Positions 46,868-57,836 of a stretch of DNA of 64,000 bases are shown one piece after another. The stretch covers positions 21,901,821-21,965,820 of the forward strand of contig NC_080548.1 of NCBI RefSeq assembly GCF_028640845.1, read 5' to 3'. The notes beneath the pieces were generated by a model, which was given only the letters and a program-made list of their open reading frames with translations, was not told where the DNA came from and did no database searches. Within the stretch, counting starts at the first letter, position 1. Each line of letters begins with the position of its first letter. The position numbers and the translations under genes were made by a program. The DNA is from Ahaetulla prasina (taxonomy: Eukaryota; Chordata; Lepidosauria; Squamata; Colubridae).

Positions 46868-47205
46868 ACTTAATAGAATTTTTTATTGGCCAAGTGTGAT
46901 TGGACACACAAGGAATTTGTCTTTGGTGCATAGGCTCTCAGTGTACATAAAAGAAAAGATACGTTTGTCAAGAATCATAGGTCAACACTTAGCAATAGTC
47001 ATAGGGTACAAATAAGAATATCAGTATAAACGTAAGGATACAAGCAACAAATTTGCATCATGCAGTCATAAGTGGGAGGAGATGGGTGATAGGAACGATG
47101 AGAAGACTAACAGTAATAGTAGTGCAGACTTAGTAAATAGTTTGACAGTGTTGAGGGAATTATTTGTTTAGCAGAGTGATGGCGTTGGGGGGGGAACTGT
47201 TCTTG
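46868..47205 (-). mobile_element. Snake1-type CR1 LINE 3' tail, inverted
   Basis: AGAATTTTTTATTGGCCAAGTGTGATTGGACACAC through ATAATTTGTTTAGCAGAGTGATGG is the reverse complement of the 13.8-kb copy. About 340 bp, 5'-truncated. Confidence 0.88.
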
Positions 47206-48109
47206 TGTTAATCCCCCCACCCCCAGTTTAACTAGCTAAGAATTTCAAGCTGGATCTCTTTGGTTAAAAAAACCCTCAAAAGTATTGTTGTTCAATAGAA
47301 GCGCCACTACACGCAGAATATTTTCAATCTGCATTTTGCAGTTTAAAAAACAGTGGTCTGTATAGTTGTCCTATTATATTACTGAAAATACATGCTAGGC
47401 ATATATTGACATGGACTGATGACCCATTATTTACTGAAAAAAACCATTTCAGCAGTGTGGATTGTTGAAAAAAACTGGCTTAAATCTTGGAGTCTTCCAC
47501 ACTGGGGTATAATGCAGCCAGCTTGTGTGGTGTACTTACTCTATGCACAGAGACAACTCTGGGGAAAAAAATAAAAGCAAATTATAAGACAGTTGTGATA
47601 AACCATTTGATATACACACATCAATATCCCTCCCGGGCTTTTTTTTTTTTTTTTGCACCATATGCTTACCCACTGACTGTAGTTAATTCAGCTGTTTGAT
47701 CAGATTATCCCAGTTCTCCAGATGGCATAACACTGATCCATAAACTAGCCATACAGATTCCCGCCACATAATAAGCTAAAAAGGGCTTGATGCACTTGTA
47801 ACTCAGTCTGTTGCATTGTATCTCAGCCACAGCTTCAGTTTTTTCTTTACTGCTTGATAAAAACGCAGGACCCCCAAAAACGAATAAAGATCGACTTGCT
47901 AACAGAAAGACAACCCCTTGCAAGCTGACCACCCAAGCCTAATTTTATTATTTTTCAAGGATTGAAAACAATCTCATCGTTCAAAAACGAGGAAAGATTA
48001 AGATCCTCTAATAGGGGGAAAAAATACTCAGAGCTACCGATGAGTAGGTCTTAAGTCCACACCTTACATATTTCTATGTTTACAGTCAATGTCAGAAAAT
48101 TATCCCGGA

Positions 48110-48720
48110 AAAGCCAAGAATAGGGGGCGGATCCTTTTAGGTCACGCCTCTCCATAGACAAACGTGCTCTAGAGCAGCTCCCTAGGACGACGGAAGTTCG
48201 AAATGTGAACGACTTGGCCTCTATAGTTCCTGCGTTGGCTCTGATTGGACTCATTCTTTCCCTCTTCTCCTCCGATTGGTCTGCGCTTCACTTCGCCCCT
48301 CCTTTTCCTCCAGCAGGCAAACAAACACCCAACCCACCCACCTCCAAGGACAGAACTGAGATGGCTGCTGTTGGTGCGATATTCAGGTCCGGGTTGCGGG
48401 GAGCGATGGCTTTACCTCAGCAGCAGCGGGCCTGGAGCTCCGGCTCCGATCAGGTACCGTCGGCGTCGGTGGTCCAGCTGCAAGGCCTCCGGGGCAGCAG
48501 GGCCTGTGGAAGGTCTGCGCTGAGAAGGGGAGGCGGGCGGGTCTGAATTGGCGCTGGAGGCAAAGGCGGAGGCGTCTAACGTAGGCCTCCATTTTTCCCC
48601 CCCTTCCTGAGCTGGGTGAGCTCGGCAAAGGTGCTGGAAAAGGCGGGGGAGGCGGTGGAGCCATCCGTGAAGCTGGCGGCGCGTTTGGAAAACGGGAAGC
48701 GGCTGCGGAGGAGCGCTACT
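48110..48720. promoter_or_regulatory. CpG-island promoter of ATP5IF1
   Basis: GC-rich block with a CCAAT-type element (GATTGG at 48243 and 48273 on the plus strand) just upstream of ATP5IF1 exon 1. It runs through exon 2. Confidence 0.7.
48361..48453 (+). CDS. ATP5IF1: ATP5IF1 exon 1 (mitochondrial presequence)
   Basis: Residues 1-31, ending WSSGSDQ before GTACCG. Starts at the first ATG of the CpG-island transcript. Confidence 0.92.
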
Positions 48721-50457
48721 TCAAGTATGGTTCTGCCTGGATTCACACATTATAACACGAACTTATAACACGGGTTAGCGTGGAATGTCACGTCAGAACA
48801 AGAAAAACAGATCGGGGTTGAACATAAGACCCAATTCACACGGGCTGAAACAATGGTTGGGCTTCCATTTTACCCTCATCTAGCGATTCTGCAGATTCAC
48901 CCATCCTGTGCCCCCCTCGCCTCTTTTTTTTTAAGATTTAGTGACACATTTTTAATTTCTGACCTGCTTTTCCTTTAGAAATTCAAGATGGTATGCAATG
49001 CATTTCCGCTTCTGATTTTTCATAGTGATAAAGGATTGTGGGGGTGGGGAGGCTGAGAAAGTTTGTCCCAAACTCACTCAAGGATGCTTCTGTGGCCGAT
49101 AGCACGTTTGAACCTGGGTGTCTCTCCCTTTATCCACAACTGCATTTCCCCTCTCGTTGCACAAGAATCTGATATATAAATATTATGGGTGACAAGGCAA
49201 GTTGGAAGACGCTGGATCCAAAGTCAAGTTAGGTCTTCCTTTAGTAATGGTGATATGCAGATACAGCCATATTCCTTTGGCTATGAACTTGAGAAAGATT
49301 AGCTCTGAAACACTAAATAAAGATATTAAACTAATTCCATGTTGTTGCCAAGAAAATATGGATGTGTCCAGGTAGCCAACAGATAATTCATCTCAAGGGG
49401 ACACAACTTTATTTTGGAGCCAAACATCTTCCAGTCAACCCTATCTCAAAGTTGTGATAAAATTAGGATTGGGAGATATATAGACTGGCTTCATCTTTTG
49501 GGAGAAAAAAATCAATTATTCCTGTAATTACTTATATGATACCTAAACTCATAAACCACTAATTCTGAATCTGGTTTCTGCTATAAAAAGTTGTAGGCAT
49601 CTTATTCTCAGTACTCACTTTTGTAATATGGAAGATAACATTTTATTTGTATGGATTTATTTTAAGGATAAAATCTAAAATATGCATGTGAACTGTTTTA
49701 AACACCTGAACATAGTGAAAGATCTAAAGAGAACTATTAACTATTCATTCTACTTTATCAAATGGGAACATATTTTCCCAATTTGTTTCTCCTTTGCTCA
49801 TTCAGAGGGCAATATAGCTGGGCATCTCGTACAAATTTAGTGTTATATAGATTTGGAGGTCTCCTTATGCTCCAATTATTACATTTCATCATGTCCATCC
49901 GGCCAGATATTCCCCCAGCTAAATCCCTGAATGCTTGATATGCTGAAAAAGCAATTCTACTTAAAGCAGAATATTTCATGAAATTTTGAACAGCAAACTT
50001 GAACCAAAATGTTTTGCAAGCCTAAATTATGAGGACTGGGTTTGTAAAAGGCCTTGAGTTTGTAAAAGGAAAGGTGGAATATTCAATAGCAAATCACTTA
50101 AATCAAGTTATTACCTTTCTAAATGAGTCAGGCCACTTTTATATTAATGTGTTTGCTGATTAGCAATGGGATAACTTGTGAGGTAGAGAAGTCATTAGTA
50201 AATGTTGTAAGGACTGGAATTTGAAGTGAAGAATTCTGCCATTATTTTTCATGACATTTTAGCTGAAGTTTTGAATGGACAATAATATATATTATTTATC
50301 CTATTATTTTTGCAGGGAGAAAGAGAGAGAACAGTTGTCAAATCTAAAGAAATATCATGAAGAGGAAATAAGTCACCATAAGAAAGAAATAGAGCGTCTG
50401 CAGAAAGAAATTGAACGTCATAAGTACAAGATCAAGGATCTTAAAGATGATGATTAA
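48361..50457 (+). CDS. ATP5IF1: ATP synthase inhibitory factor 1 (complete, 3 exons)
   Basis: IF1 binds mitochondrial F1-ATPase and blocks ATP hydrolysis when the membrane potential collapses. Exons 48361-48453, 48612-48724 and 50316-50457 join in phase to 115 codons (human 106). Residues 1 to about 26 form an arginine-containing, acid-free mitochondrial presequence ([14 protein letters not shown]...). The inhibitory segment [13 protein letters not shown] and EERYF at about 48-68 is conserved. The C-terminal half (about 70-112) is the dimerising coiled coil with [13 protein letters not shown]. The pH-sensing histidine (bovine H49) is kept at H83, with H89/H90. The neighbouring bovine H48 is tyrosine here. 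A glycine-rich insert [11 protein letters not shown] at 38-48 makes the protein longer than in mammals. Divergent from DNAJC8, as in human. Confidence 0.95.
48612..48724 (+). CDS. ATP5IF1: ATP5IF1 exon 2 (inhibitory region)
   Basis: Residues 32-68 plus two bases. The acceptor CCTGAG is weak and a second AG eight bases on is possible; the first keeps the frame. Confidence 0.85.
50316..50457 (+). CDS. ATP5IF1: ATP5IF1 exon 3 (coiled coil) and stop
   Basis: Completes K69 and encodes 70-115, [17 protein letters not shown] to KDDD; TAA stop at 50455-50457. Confidence 0.95.
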
Positions 50458-50526
50458 GTTGCTGCAATTATTGATGTGGTTCTGGTCCCTGTGAATACTG
50501 AGGATTTGGTTCTTATCATAGTGTGA

Positions 50527-50532
50527 AATAAA
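50527..50532 (+). terminator. ATP5IF1 polyadenylation signal AATAAA
   Basis: Canonical AATAAA 69 bp after the stop codon, followed by a TGTCTT-rich downstream stretch. This gives a short 3' UTR, as in mammalian ATP5IF1. Confidence 0.8.
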
Positions 50533-50966
50533 CAATTCACTCTATCTTCATAGTCAGTGTCTTCTCCAGAAATTATTTAGTCCTTATGTAATAATTATGG
50601 ATATGTATTTCTTGAATCACGATTTTTGAGAGGAAGAAGTGTATGATTAAAAATTTGCCAGCTAAGTTTCAGAAGGACCACTATTTTTTCCTATTGCTTT
50701 AAGGTATATTCTTATAGTGTCTTCTCCCCAAGGATGGATAATTGTTCTTGTCCAAAGCAATTTGAGGGAATTGAGAGATGGGTGGGAGGGGGAAGAGAAT
50801 TACATAAACTTTTTTCTAGTTCTTTAGGAATTTCTTAGAGGACTAGGGAATGATGTTGTAATTTAACAAAAATGGCAGATCATTTAACTATCTGAAATAA
50901 TGAATTTTAATACTAGTCTAGTTCATGTACAAAGTAAAGCTTAAAAATATTCTTGACTATATAGAG

Positions 50967-51065
50967 CAGAGGTCTCCAACCTTGGTCCCTTTAAGACTTG
51001 TGGACTTCAACTCCCAGATTCCCTCAGCCAGCAAATCTTAAAGGGACCAAGGTTGGAGACCCCTG
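50967..51065. mobile_element. Palindromic hAT-type MITE (copy F)
   Basis: 99 bp; CAGAGGTCTCCAACCTTGGTCCC ... GGGACCAAGGTTGGAGACCCCTG, with exact 8-bp duplications ATATAGAG (50959-50966, 51066-51073). Confidence 0.93.
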
Positions 51066-51073
51066 ATATAGAG

Positions 51074-52000
51074 TCTTGTATTCTGTTCTGATAAAAATAT
51101 TTAACAATATTATGTTCAAATATTATTCAAAATAATATTTTGTTATCAAATCTGAATTTTAAGAGTGACTTCTGAGCACATTTATCATCTTCAAGGCTGT
51201 ATAATTCTAGAAGCAGAGTGATATTTCATGTTACAGAAACTATTACTTGTATATGTGGAAATAGTAATCATTTATTGAGGCAGAATAACCTTCAAGCATT
51301 ATTAGCAGTTATACTTAGTTTATCAACCTAGAGGTGAAGAAATGAAAAAAAAATATGCATCCTTCTCGTAGTGCGACTTCAAGAGAAGAAAGGTGATGAA
51401 AAGTCTTAAGGTTTCTAGAAAAGATGGGCAGCACAAAAATCTAATATCTAAATAAATTCAGAGGAAAAATTAACTACAATATCTTATATTTTAAAGCCAA
51501 AAATCTGGAAAAATGATAATCCAAAATGAAGGCTACAGATAAGACTTGTTTATTTTACAGATAAAACAGTCAACAAAATGCACAGTGATTATGAAAAATT
51601 GATCAGAAACACTACCTACAGTATTTTAATATAATCAATAAATTAAAACATGAATCTAATCTGTCATTAGATACACCAATGAACACAGCATCATTGAGGA
51701 AAAATACCAAGTTTACATTGCAGCCTCTTAGATTTTATCCCACCCTCCTCTCTCTCCCTTTGTACACACACACAACTCAAAGCAGTGAACATACAGTATT
51801 TAATAATCCTGTTTTGTAATTTCCCACAACAACTTTATAAACTAGGTTGGACCAAGAGATAATTCCCAACTGGTTTTCATGGGAGGCCTAAAATTCAGTC
51901 TCCTGGCATTTTGGTCAGCACCTCCATCAATAATTCATCGAGACTGTCCAGTGGGGTTTATTTCCTAATAAATGTATTTAGGACTGCAGTTTCAATTTAA
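51074..52000. other. Intergenic, no recognised gene
   Basis: AT-rich sequence between ATP5IF1 and the Bov-B fragment. No supported exon. Confidence 0.5.
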
Positions 52001-52004
52001 ACTG

Positions 52005-52456
52005 GGTTAACAAAATCACAAACAAGGTGATAAGCCGCCTAGGAGAGCCAAGGAAAATAATCAAAGCCATTAAAAATCGAAAGTTAGAATATTTTGGACG
52101 TGTGATACAACACCCAGAAAAATATGGCATCCTTCACTTAATCCTCCAGGAAAAGATTGAAGGCAAGTGAGGTTCAGGCAGAAGAACATCATTCACCCCA
52201 TTCCTATGAGGTCTGTAAGGGGCATGCATAAGAGCACCAGGGTGCCTACCATCCCTGTCCTAATGTTCCCTTTAACTGTATTCATTTTATGTATTCAATT
52301 CATGCTTATATATATTATCTAATATGTACTCAACAAAATAAAATAAAATCGTGGCTTCAAAACCTAAGGGACTGGTTTGGACAAAACTCAGCAGCACTTT
52401 TTCATGCGGCTGTTGACAAAAACAGGATTGCCAACGTGATCGCCAACATCCGATAT
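52005..52456 (+). mobile_element. Bov-B/RTE LINE ORF fragment, split by a CR1-group tail
   Basis: 52030-52192 encodes a fragment with KNRKLEYFGRVIQ, HPEKYG and LILQEKIEGK. After the insert, 52349-52456 continues with SWLQNLRDWFGQNSAALFHA and AVDKNRIANVIANIR. These are the C-terminal motifs of Bov-B/RTE ORF2. It is truncated at both ends and non-functional. Confidence 0.78.
52193..52348 (+). mobile_element. CR1/Jockey-group LINE 3' end inside the Bov-B fragment
   Basis: TTCCTATGAGGTCTGTAAGGGGCATGCATAAGAGCACC matches 11943-11985; tail AAATAAAATAAAAT. It interrupts the Bov-B frame between two parts that are contiguous in intact elements. Confidence 0.78.
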
Positions 52457-52789
52457 ATATATATTTATTTATATTTATATTTATTTATTTAAATATGGCA
52501 CAAATAGTCGTTTCAATTTTTCCAGAATAAAAACGCAGGATTCCCTTGCCGAAGTGAGAGACTATTGCACAGAACAATAGAAGTATTTTTTTTTTTTAAT
52601 TTTTGGGGTATTCTGTCTTCTCTGCAAATAGAAGGCTAGCTTGTCAAGAACTCTCGGTCTTTTGGCCGTGAAAGGCTAGCTTTCTCCCTTGAAGGAGACA
52701 TTTTGGTAGCCAATTAAGGCTGAAGCCGTTAAAGCCGGGTAACTCTCAGGGATGGATTCGAGCTACGTTCGGAGCGGGATAATGAAAAG

Positions 52790-53900
52790 AGGGGGGGCGG
52801 GGAAATCCCGGCTTTTTCTTTCCTTCTCACCGTTTCGACCTTACCGGCGCGCCATAGTTTTTATCGCTTGAGCGGATTGGCCAGACGGGCGCCCTCGACC
52901 CGATTGGCTACAAAAATCACCGTCGGGCCCAGCCTCCCGGCTTCGATAGGAACGCTGCTCCTGTCCTTCTGAAACCCTGCCTTCCGATTGGCCCGCCGAA
53001 CTCCAGTCCCTGGAAACAGTTCCGGGAAACCCCTCGCGTTGCCGGGATCGCTCTTGGCTGTCCATGAGGGGAGGGAAGAGGAGGAGCGCGCGCCATTTGC
53101 AGCCGCTGCTCCAGCCGCGCCGCGCAGGTCCCGCTCCGGTGAGTCTTGCCAAGGACGCGCCCGGCCGAGCCAACCCGGCGGCGGCGACGGAGGCGGAGGA
53201 GGAGGCGGTGGCAGCAGCAGCGACGGCAGCCGCGCGTGTGTCTTGCGTCGGATGGGGAGGAGAAGGATGAGAGGGTGGGCGGGGAAGCGGCCGGCAGGGC
53301 GAGGCCCAGGCGGCGCTGCGACGGCGCTCGAGGAGCCTTTTGTGGCCGCATCGCGCCTGCCGGGTGCGCCCGGTGAGAGGAAAGGCCCCGCTTTCGCCGG
53401 GGGGTGGGGAGGGCCCGTTGAGGGTCGATCTCCTTCATCCGCGCGCGCTGGGCCTTGGCTGCGACCGGGAAGCGAAGAGAGAATGAGCGGCCGGCCTCCT
53501 TTCCCGCCTGGGCCTCAGCCGGCTCTTCACCTCGATCTGAGAAAGCGGGGCGACCCCGCACCACCTTTTGAGGCACCTGCTTCTGGCGGGGCCCGTCCCG
53601 TTAACCGCCGAGGGAAACAAATCTCGGCCTTTTTTTTTTTCCCCCTCGTTCTCCCTTTTCCCGCGGGTGAAAGGCCAGGTTTAAGCCTTGCCGCCCGGAG
53701 GCTGCAGTTACCGGATTGCTTTCCTTAAGGAGGAAGCCCGGGGTGGAAAATCAGCGGGCCGAATCGTAAATCATAAAAACACGCGAGGGATGGACGGGGT
53801 AATAAATATGACGGCAAGTCTGATAGGCGCCGGGGCTTGAGATCGGTGGGGCTCGCTGGCCGGTAAAACCTGCGGTGTGGATCCGAGCTCCTCTGCGCTC
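52790..53900. promoter_or_regulatory. CpG-island promoter of HNRNPR
   Basis: The strongest CpG-dense block of the window (about 1.1 kb), surrounding the GTGAGT donor at 53139. Long overlapping frames in both directions here are composition shadows with no domain. Confidence 0.75.
53040..53138 (+). other. HNRNPR: HNRNPR 5' non-coding exon (predicted, start unknown)
   Basis: A GC-rich leader with GCGCGCCATTTGCAGCCGCTG ends at a consensus GTGAGT donor. The first coding exon at 60.7 kb has its own acceptor 12-13 bp before the ATG, so a 5' UTR exon is required. This is the only suitable CpG-island donor upstream. Confidence 0.6.
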
Positions 53901-54221
53901 TTGTTAGGACGGCGGCGTTGTGAAGCACCGATTTCCGGAAAAAAAAACACCATACAAAAATAAACAGTTGCTGCAACGTGCTATTATTATTTTTTTCCTC
54001 TGTTGGGAATCTCTGAAGCGGCTTTCAAAAAATTTTTTTTTAAAAAAAGGCTGCGGGATATAGTTTTCCAGTTACTTTTCTACACGCCCATTTCTGGTAA
54101 TGAATAATCTGAAGTTATTTCAGTGGGTGGTGGTTTTTGTTTTTTTCATGCTGTCAAATTGGGAATGGACAGAAGGGAAACCGATGATAATTCTGGTTCT
54201 TGAAGAAACGGTGAGGCTGTT

Positions 54222-54392
54222 TAGAATAGAATAGGAATTGGATTGAATTGAATTCTTTATTGTCAAAGTGTGATTGGACACACAAGGAATTAATTTGTCT
54301 TTGGTGCATACACTCTCAGTGAACATAAGGAGAATAAAATACATTCATCAAGAATAAAAAGATACAGCACTTAGTGATAGTCAAGGTTACTG
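54222..54392 (-). mobile_element. Snake1-type CR1 LINE 3' tail, inverted
   Basis: AGAATAGAATAGGAATTGGATTG..., TTTATTGTCAAAGTGTGATTGGACACAC, GCACTTAGTGATAGTC. The microsatellite has partly shifted to (AATTG)n. Confidence 0.82.
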
Positions 54393-56179
54393 ATAAGCTT
54401 GAAAGTTGTTTCCAAAAAATGGAAAGCTAATAATGCTTCTCCTTGGGACAGCAGTGCGCTATTTGGCATAGCAATTCTGAGCCAGTTGAGTTTCTTCTGT
54501 GTGTAATATTGCAGTTCTGTGGTACATTAAGAGGTGTTGGATGTTCTAAGTTTATATTACTGTTTCACTCAGGTTAGTGGTACTGTAGAAGTTAAAGATG
54601 ATACCGTAGAATGCTTTGAAGGCTGTATATTTGTAGGAAATAAGATTACACCTCTGTAAATGGTTTGATGAGAGTTTCCATTCCTGATTAATCCTGCCAT
54701 TTTAAAGTGGAGTATAATGACATAGTTTTTGAAATTCTTGTCAACTTGAAATTTTAAGACCCTCTATAAATCTTGAATTATGCAGTATTCTTTTGGGTTC
54801 TAAACTTTCCATTTGGGAAATTTGAATAACTGAACAACTTTCTGCTGCCAAAATATTCCATATGTATTTTTTTTGGCAATATAGCTTATGCTTCTGCAGT
54901 TAATAGCATATACAGTACTTCTTATTTGGAAATTTTATGTGTGTTGGCAAAGCTGCAGCGGTTCCACTTTTAATTTAAATTTCCTTCATCATTTCTTCAA
55001 GCTTTGTTGTCTTATGAGGATAAGTTAAATCATGATTTTTAAAATTAGTATTGATTGATAACTATTTGGCATTCTGTGGACAAAATAAGGACTTGTGGTA
55101 TGCTTGCAACTTTATTGACCTTAATGCTGTTGATTAAATTTTGAGGTAATTTAATGAAGCAGGGTTTTTGCTAGCTTTTAAAAAGATAAACTTTGTGTTA
55201 CTTCCATTGTCTTAGGTCTTAGGTTACTTCCATGCATTCATTTTTTAAAATCAAAATCAAGCCATGCCAAGAAGCAGTTGAGCTGGATAAGATAGCAATT
55301 AGGGGTGTAGTTCAGATAATTGAGAATGTATTTTGAATAGATATGGTTATGGTTATGCAGTCTTGCACGGATGCAGACAGAATCCCTGTTCTTACATCAG
55401 GACAAGCAACCAAGCAATCAGACTGCACGTGTACAACTGAAATAGTATGGCTAGAGCATCAATGTTTTAGGGTGGGTTGACATTCTCCATGTAACAATAA
55501 AATACAGAAGACATTCTTTAATAATAGATCTTTCAGGTGGCCTTGCAAAACGGAATTCATCTTGCAAACATCTCTTCACTATGCCACCAATTTTGTAGGA
55601 TATAGTAGCACATAGATTTTGCTGAAGGATTTTAATAAGTGCAAATGCGGAAACAGAAGTGGAAAGCAGAATGAGAACTAGAACTAGAATGGAAGATAGG
55701 ATTAGTTTGCTGATTAGTTTGCACAGGTGAAAGAAATGTAAAGTTTGGTATTATAAATGAAGCATTCTCAGTTTTCTTCAGTGTCCTGCTTATGCATGTC
55801 ATTTCTGACATTGCACTGTACTCTTTTAAGTACTCTGTCAAGTGTGACACAAAGTGCAATAATTAAGTTTAGAACTTGGGTGAGACATGAGAGGCAAAAT
55901 AGTGCCTGTCAAACGCAGTGAAAGAAAAGTCAGAGGTCTTGTCTGCATCTTGCCTAATTTCCAGACTTGGGAGGGAAAAACCAGATCATCCTCTAGCTAC
56001 TTGTCTTGGGTGTTGCCAAAAGCATAATGTCAAAAGTTTATGGAGAAGAGACAAGTAGGATAACAGAAAGTTATATGAGGTCTGATAGCAACTGCTGTAG
56101 TTGGTGCAAGCCCTGTTCTTCAGTAGCAAAAGGCTGAAAAACTATTGTTGTATGTGTATATCTGCAGCTTCTCTAGATC

Positions 56180-56602
56180 TTTTATTAATCACATTTATAT
56201 ACCGCCCTATCTCCCGAAGGACTCAGGGCGGTTCACAGGCAAATAAAAAACATATAAATACAATTAAAATAACAATTAAAAAACTTATTCTAAAAGGCCG
56301 AATTATTAAAAACAGTATAAATAATAAAACCCATTTAAAACCAATAAATTTAAAATCTAATCCAGTCCTGCGCAGATAAATAAGTGTGTTTTAAGCTCGC
56401 GACGGAAGGTTCGGAGGTCCGGAAGTTCCTGGGGGTAGATCGTTCCAGAGGGTGGGAGCCCCCACAGAGAAGGCCCTTCCCCTGGGCGTCGCCAGACGAC
56501 ACTGCCTCGCTGACGGCACCCTGAGGAGTCCCTCTCTGTGAGAGCGCACGGGTCGGTGAGAGGTATTCGGTAGCAGTAGGCGGTCCCGAATTCAATCTTA
56601 AT
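56180..56602 (-). mobile_element. L2-like LINE 3' end, inverted
   Basis: The minus strand carries the same ORF2 end as the 31.3-kb element (CAGAGAGGGACTCCTCAGGG, GGGGGCTCCCACCCTCTGGAACG), its 3' UTR and CCGCCCTGAGTCCTTCGGGAGA. About 420 bp. Confidence 0.88.
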
Positions 56603-56735
56603 TGAATGAGATTATTTAATTCTGATGGGTTAACATGATGCACTAATCAATATTTCTTTAGTTTTGGCATAGCATGCTATATAAATTCAGGTGTAGTAGT
56701 TTGTAAACCATGATTATTATTTAGCATAATGTGTG

Positions 56736-56882
56736 TACTTAGTTTATTTAATATCGATTAGTGGAGGGACATGTTAATTGGCAATACTTAGTTTATTTAA
56801 TATCGATTAGTGGAGGGACATGTTAATTGGCAGTACTTAGTTTATTTAATATCGATTAGTGGAGGGACTTGTTAATTGGCAG
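56736..56882. repeat. 49-bp minisatellite, three copies
   Basis: Units 56736-56784, 56785-56833 and 56834-56882 (TACTTAGTTTATTTAATATC, GATTAGTGGAGGGAC...) differ at only a few positions, so the expansion is recent. In HNRNPR intron 1. Confidence 0.95.
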
Positions 56883-57149
56883 AATGGTTCAAGACGTTTA
56901 CGTGGCTTTTAATGGTATATTACAGATCAATTCCAATGGCGCAGGCAAAAATTAAACTTGATTTCTCTACATTTGCATTTCTTTAAAATTAAGTAGAATT
57001 AATATTATTCCTCTGCAATCACTGGGGCTGCATGAGGTACTGTATCAAAAAGGTTCTGTTACAAAACACAAATAATCTGGGCTGTATTTATATTTATTGG
57101 AAACAGCACTGCAATTTAAACGTTTGAAGAATACTCTTAGTTTTCTGTT

Positions 57150-57355
57150 TTTTTTTTCTTCCGTTCAATTGTGTCCTATTCTCAGAGACTGCTGGACAAA
57201 TCCCTGCAGCAGTTTTCTTGGCAAAGTTTTCAGAAGTAGTCTCCTTGCTAGAACTGAGAGAGAGGGACTGGCCCAAGGTCACCCAACTGGCTTTGTGCCT
57301 AAGGCCGGGTTAGAAAAGACAGTATCCCAGTTTCTATCCTAATGCCTTAACCACC
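57150..57355 (-). mobile_element. MIR-like tRNA-derived SINE, inverted
   Basis: GGCCCAAGGTCACCCAACTGGCTTTGTGCC and CAGTTTCTATCCTAATGCCTTAACCACCA are the reverse complement of the 19.3-kb SINE type. Confidence 0.6.
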
Positions 57356-57569
57356 ACATCAAATTGGCACTCTTGTTGTACTTGAAGACAAATTGTATTT
57401 TCTAATATAATGTGGCATCTGTAAGCCAAAGTGATAGTGAATTCCTACATATTCCTACACAGTGATAGTGAATTCCTACACACATTCTGTGTGAAGCTGA
57501 TAATTCAGTGAACCTTAGATTTTTGGCACCTTCTGTTACCATGAGAACTAGTGTATTATGCGATTAAGA

Positions 57570-57663
57570 TAGTGTTTCTTAACTTGGACAACTTTAAGAT
57601 GTGTGGACAGTTCTGGGAGTTGAAGTCCATCCATGTTAAAGTTGCCAGTGTTGAGGAACACTG
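57570..57663. mobile_element. Palindromic hAT-type MITE (copy H, older)
   Basis: TAGTGTTTCTTAACTTGG ... CAGTGTTGAGGAACACTG. Flanks GATTAAGA (57562-57569) and GATTAAAA (57664-57671). The arms are diverged. Confidence 0.72.
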
Positions 57664-57700
57664 GATTAAAATGTTGGATGAAGGGTGGGAGGCTTCTGAT

Positions 57701-57836
57701 CAAGGGGTCTCCAACCTTGGCAACTTCAAGCCTGGTGGACTTTGACTCCCAGAATTCCCCAGCCAGCAAATCTGGCTGGGGAATTCTGGGAGTTGAAGTC
57801 CGCCAGGCTTAAAGTTGCCAAGGTTGGAGACACCTG
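57701..57836. mobile_element. Palindromic hAT-type MITE (copy G)
   Basis: CAAGGGGTCTCCAACCTTGGC ... GCCAAGGTTGGAGACACCTG; nearly perfect arms around CCAGCAAATCTGGCTGGGG. No duplication is visible at its ends. It sits 37 bp from copy H. Confidence 0.82.

Noticed and set aside
52988..53728. Long plus-strand open frame (246 codons) in the HNRNPR CpG island, and an overlapping minus-strand one
   Set aside because: Low-complexity Arg/Gly/Pro/Ala composition, open on both strands because of GC content. It crosses the predicted GTGAGT donor and has no recognisable domain.
56736..56882. CRISPR-like array
   Set aside because: The 49-bp units are directly contiguous with no spacers; it is a minisatellite in a vertebrate intron.
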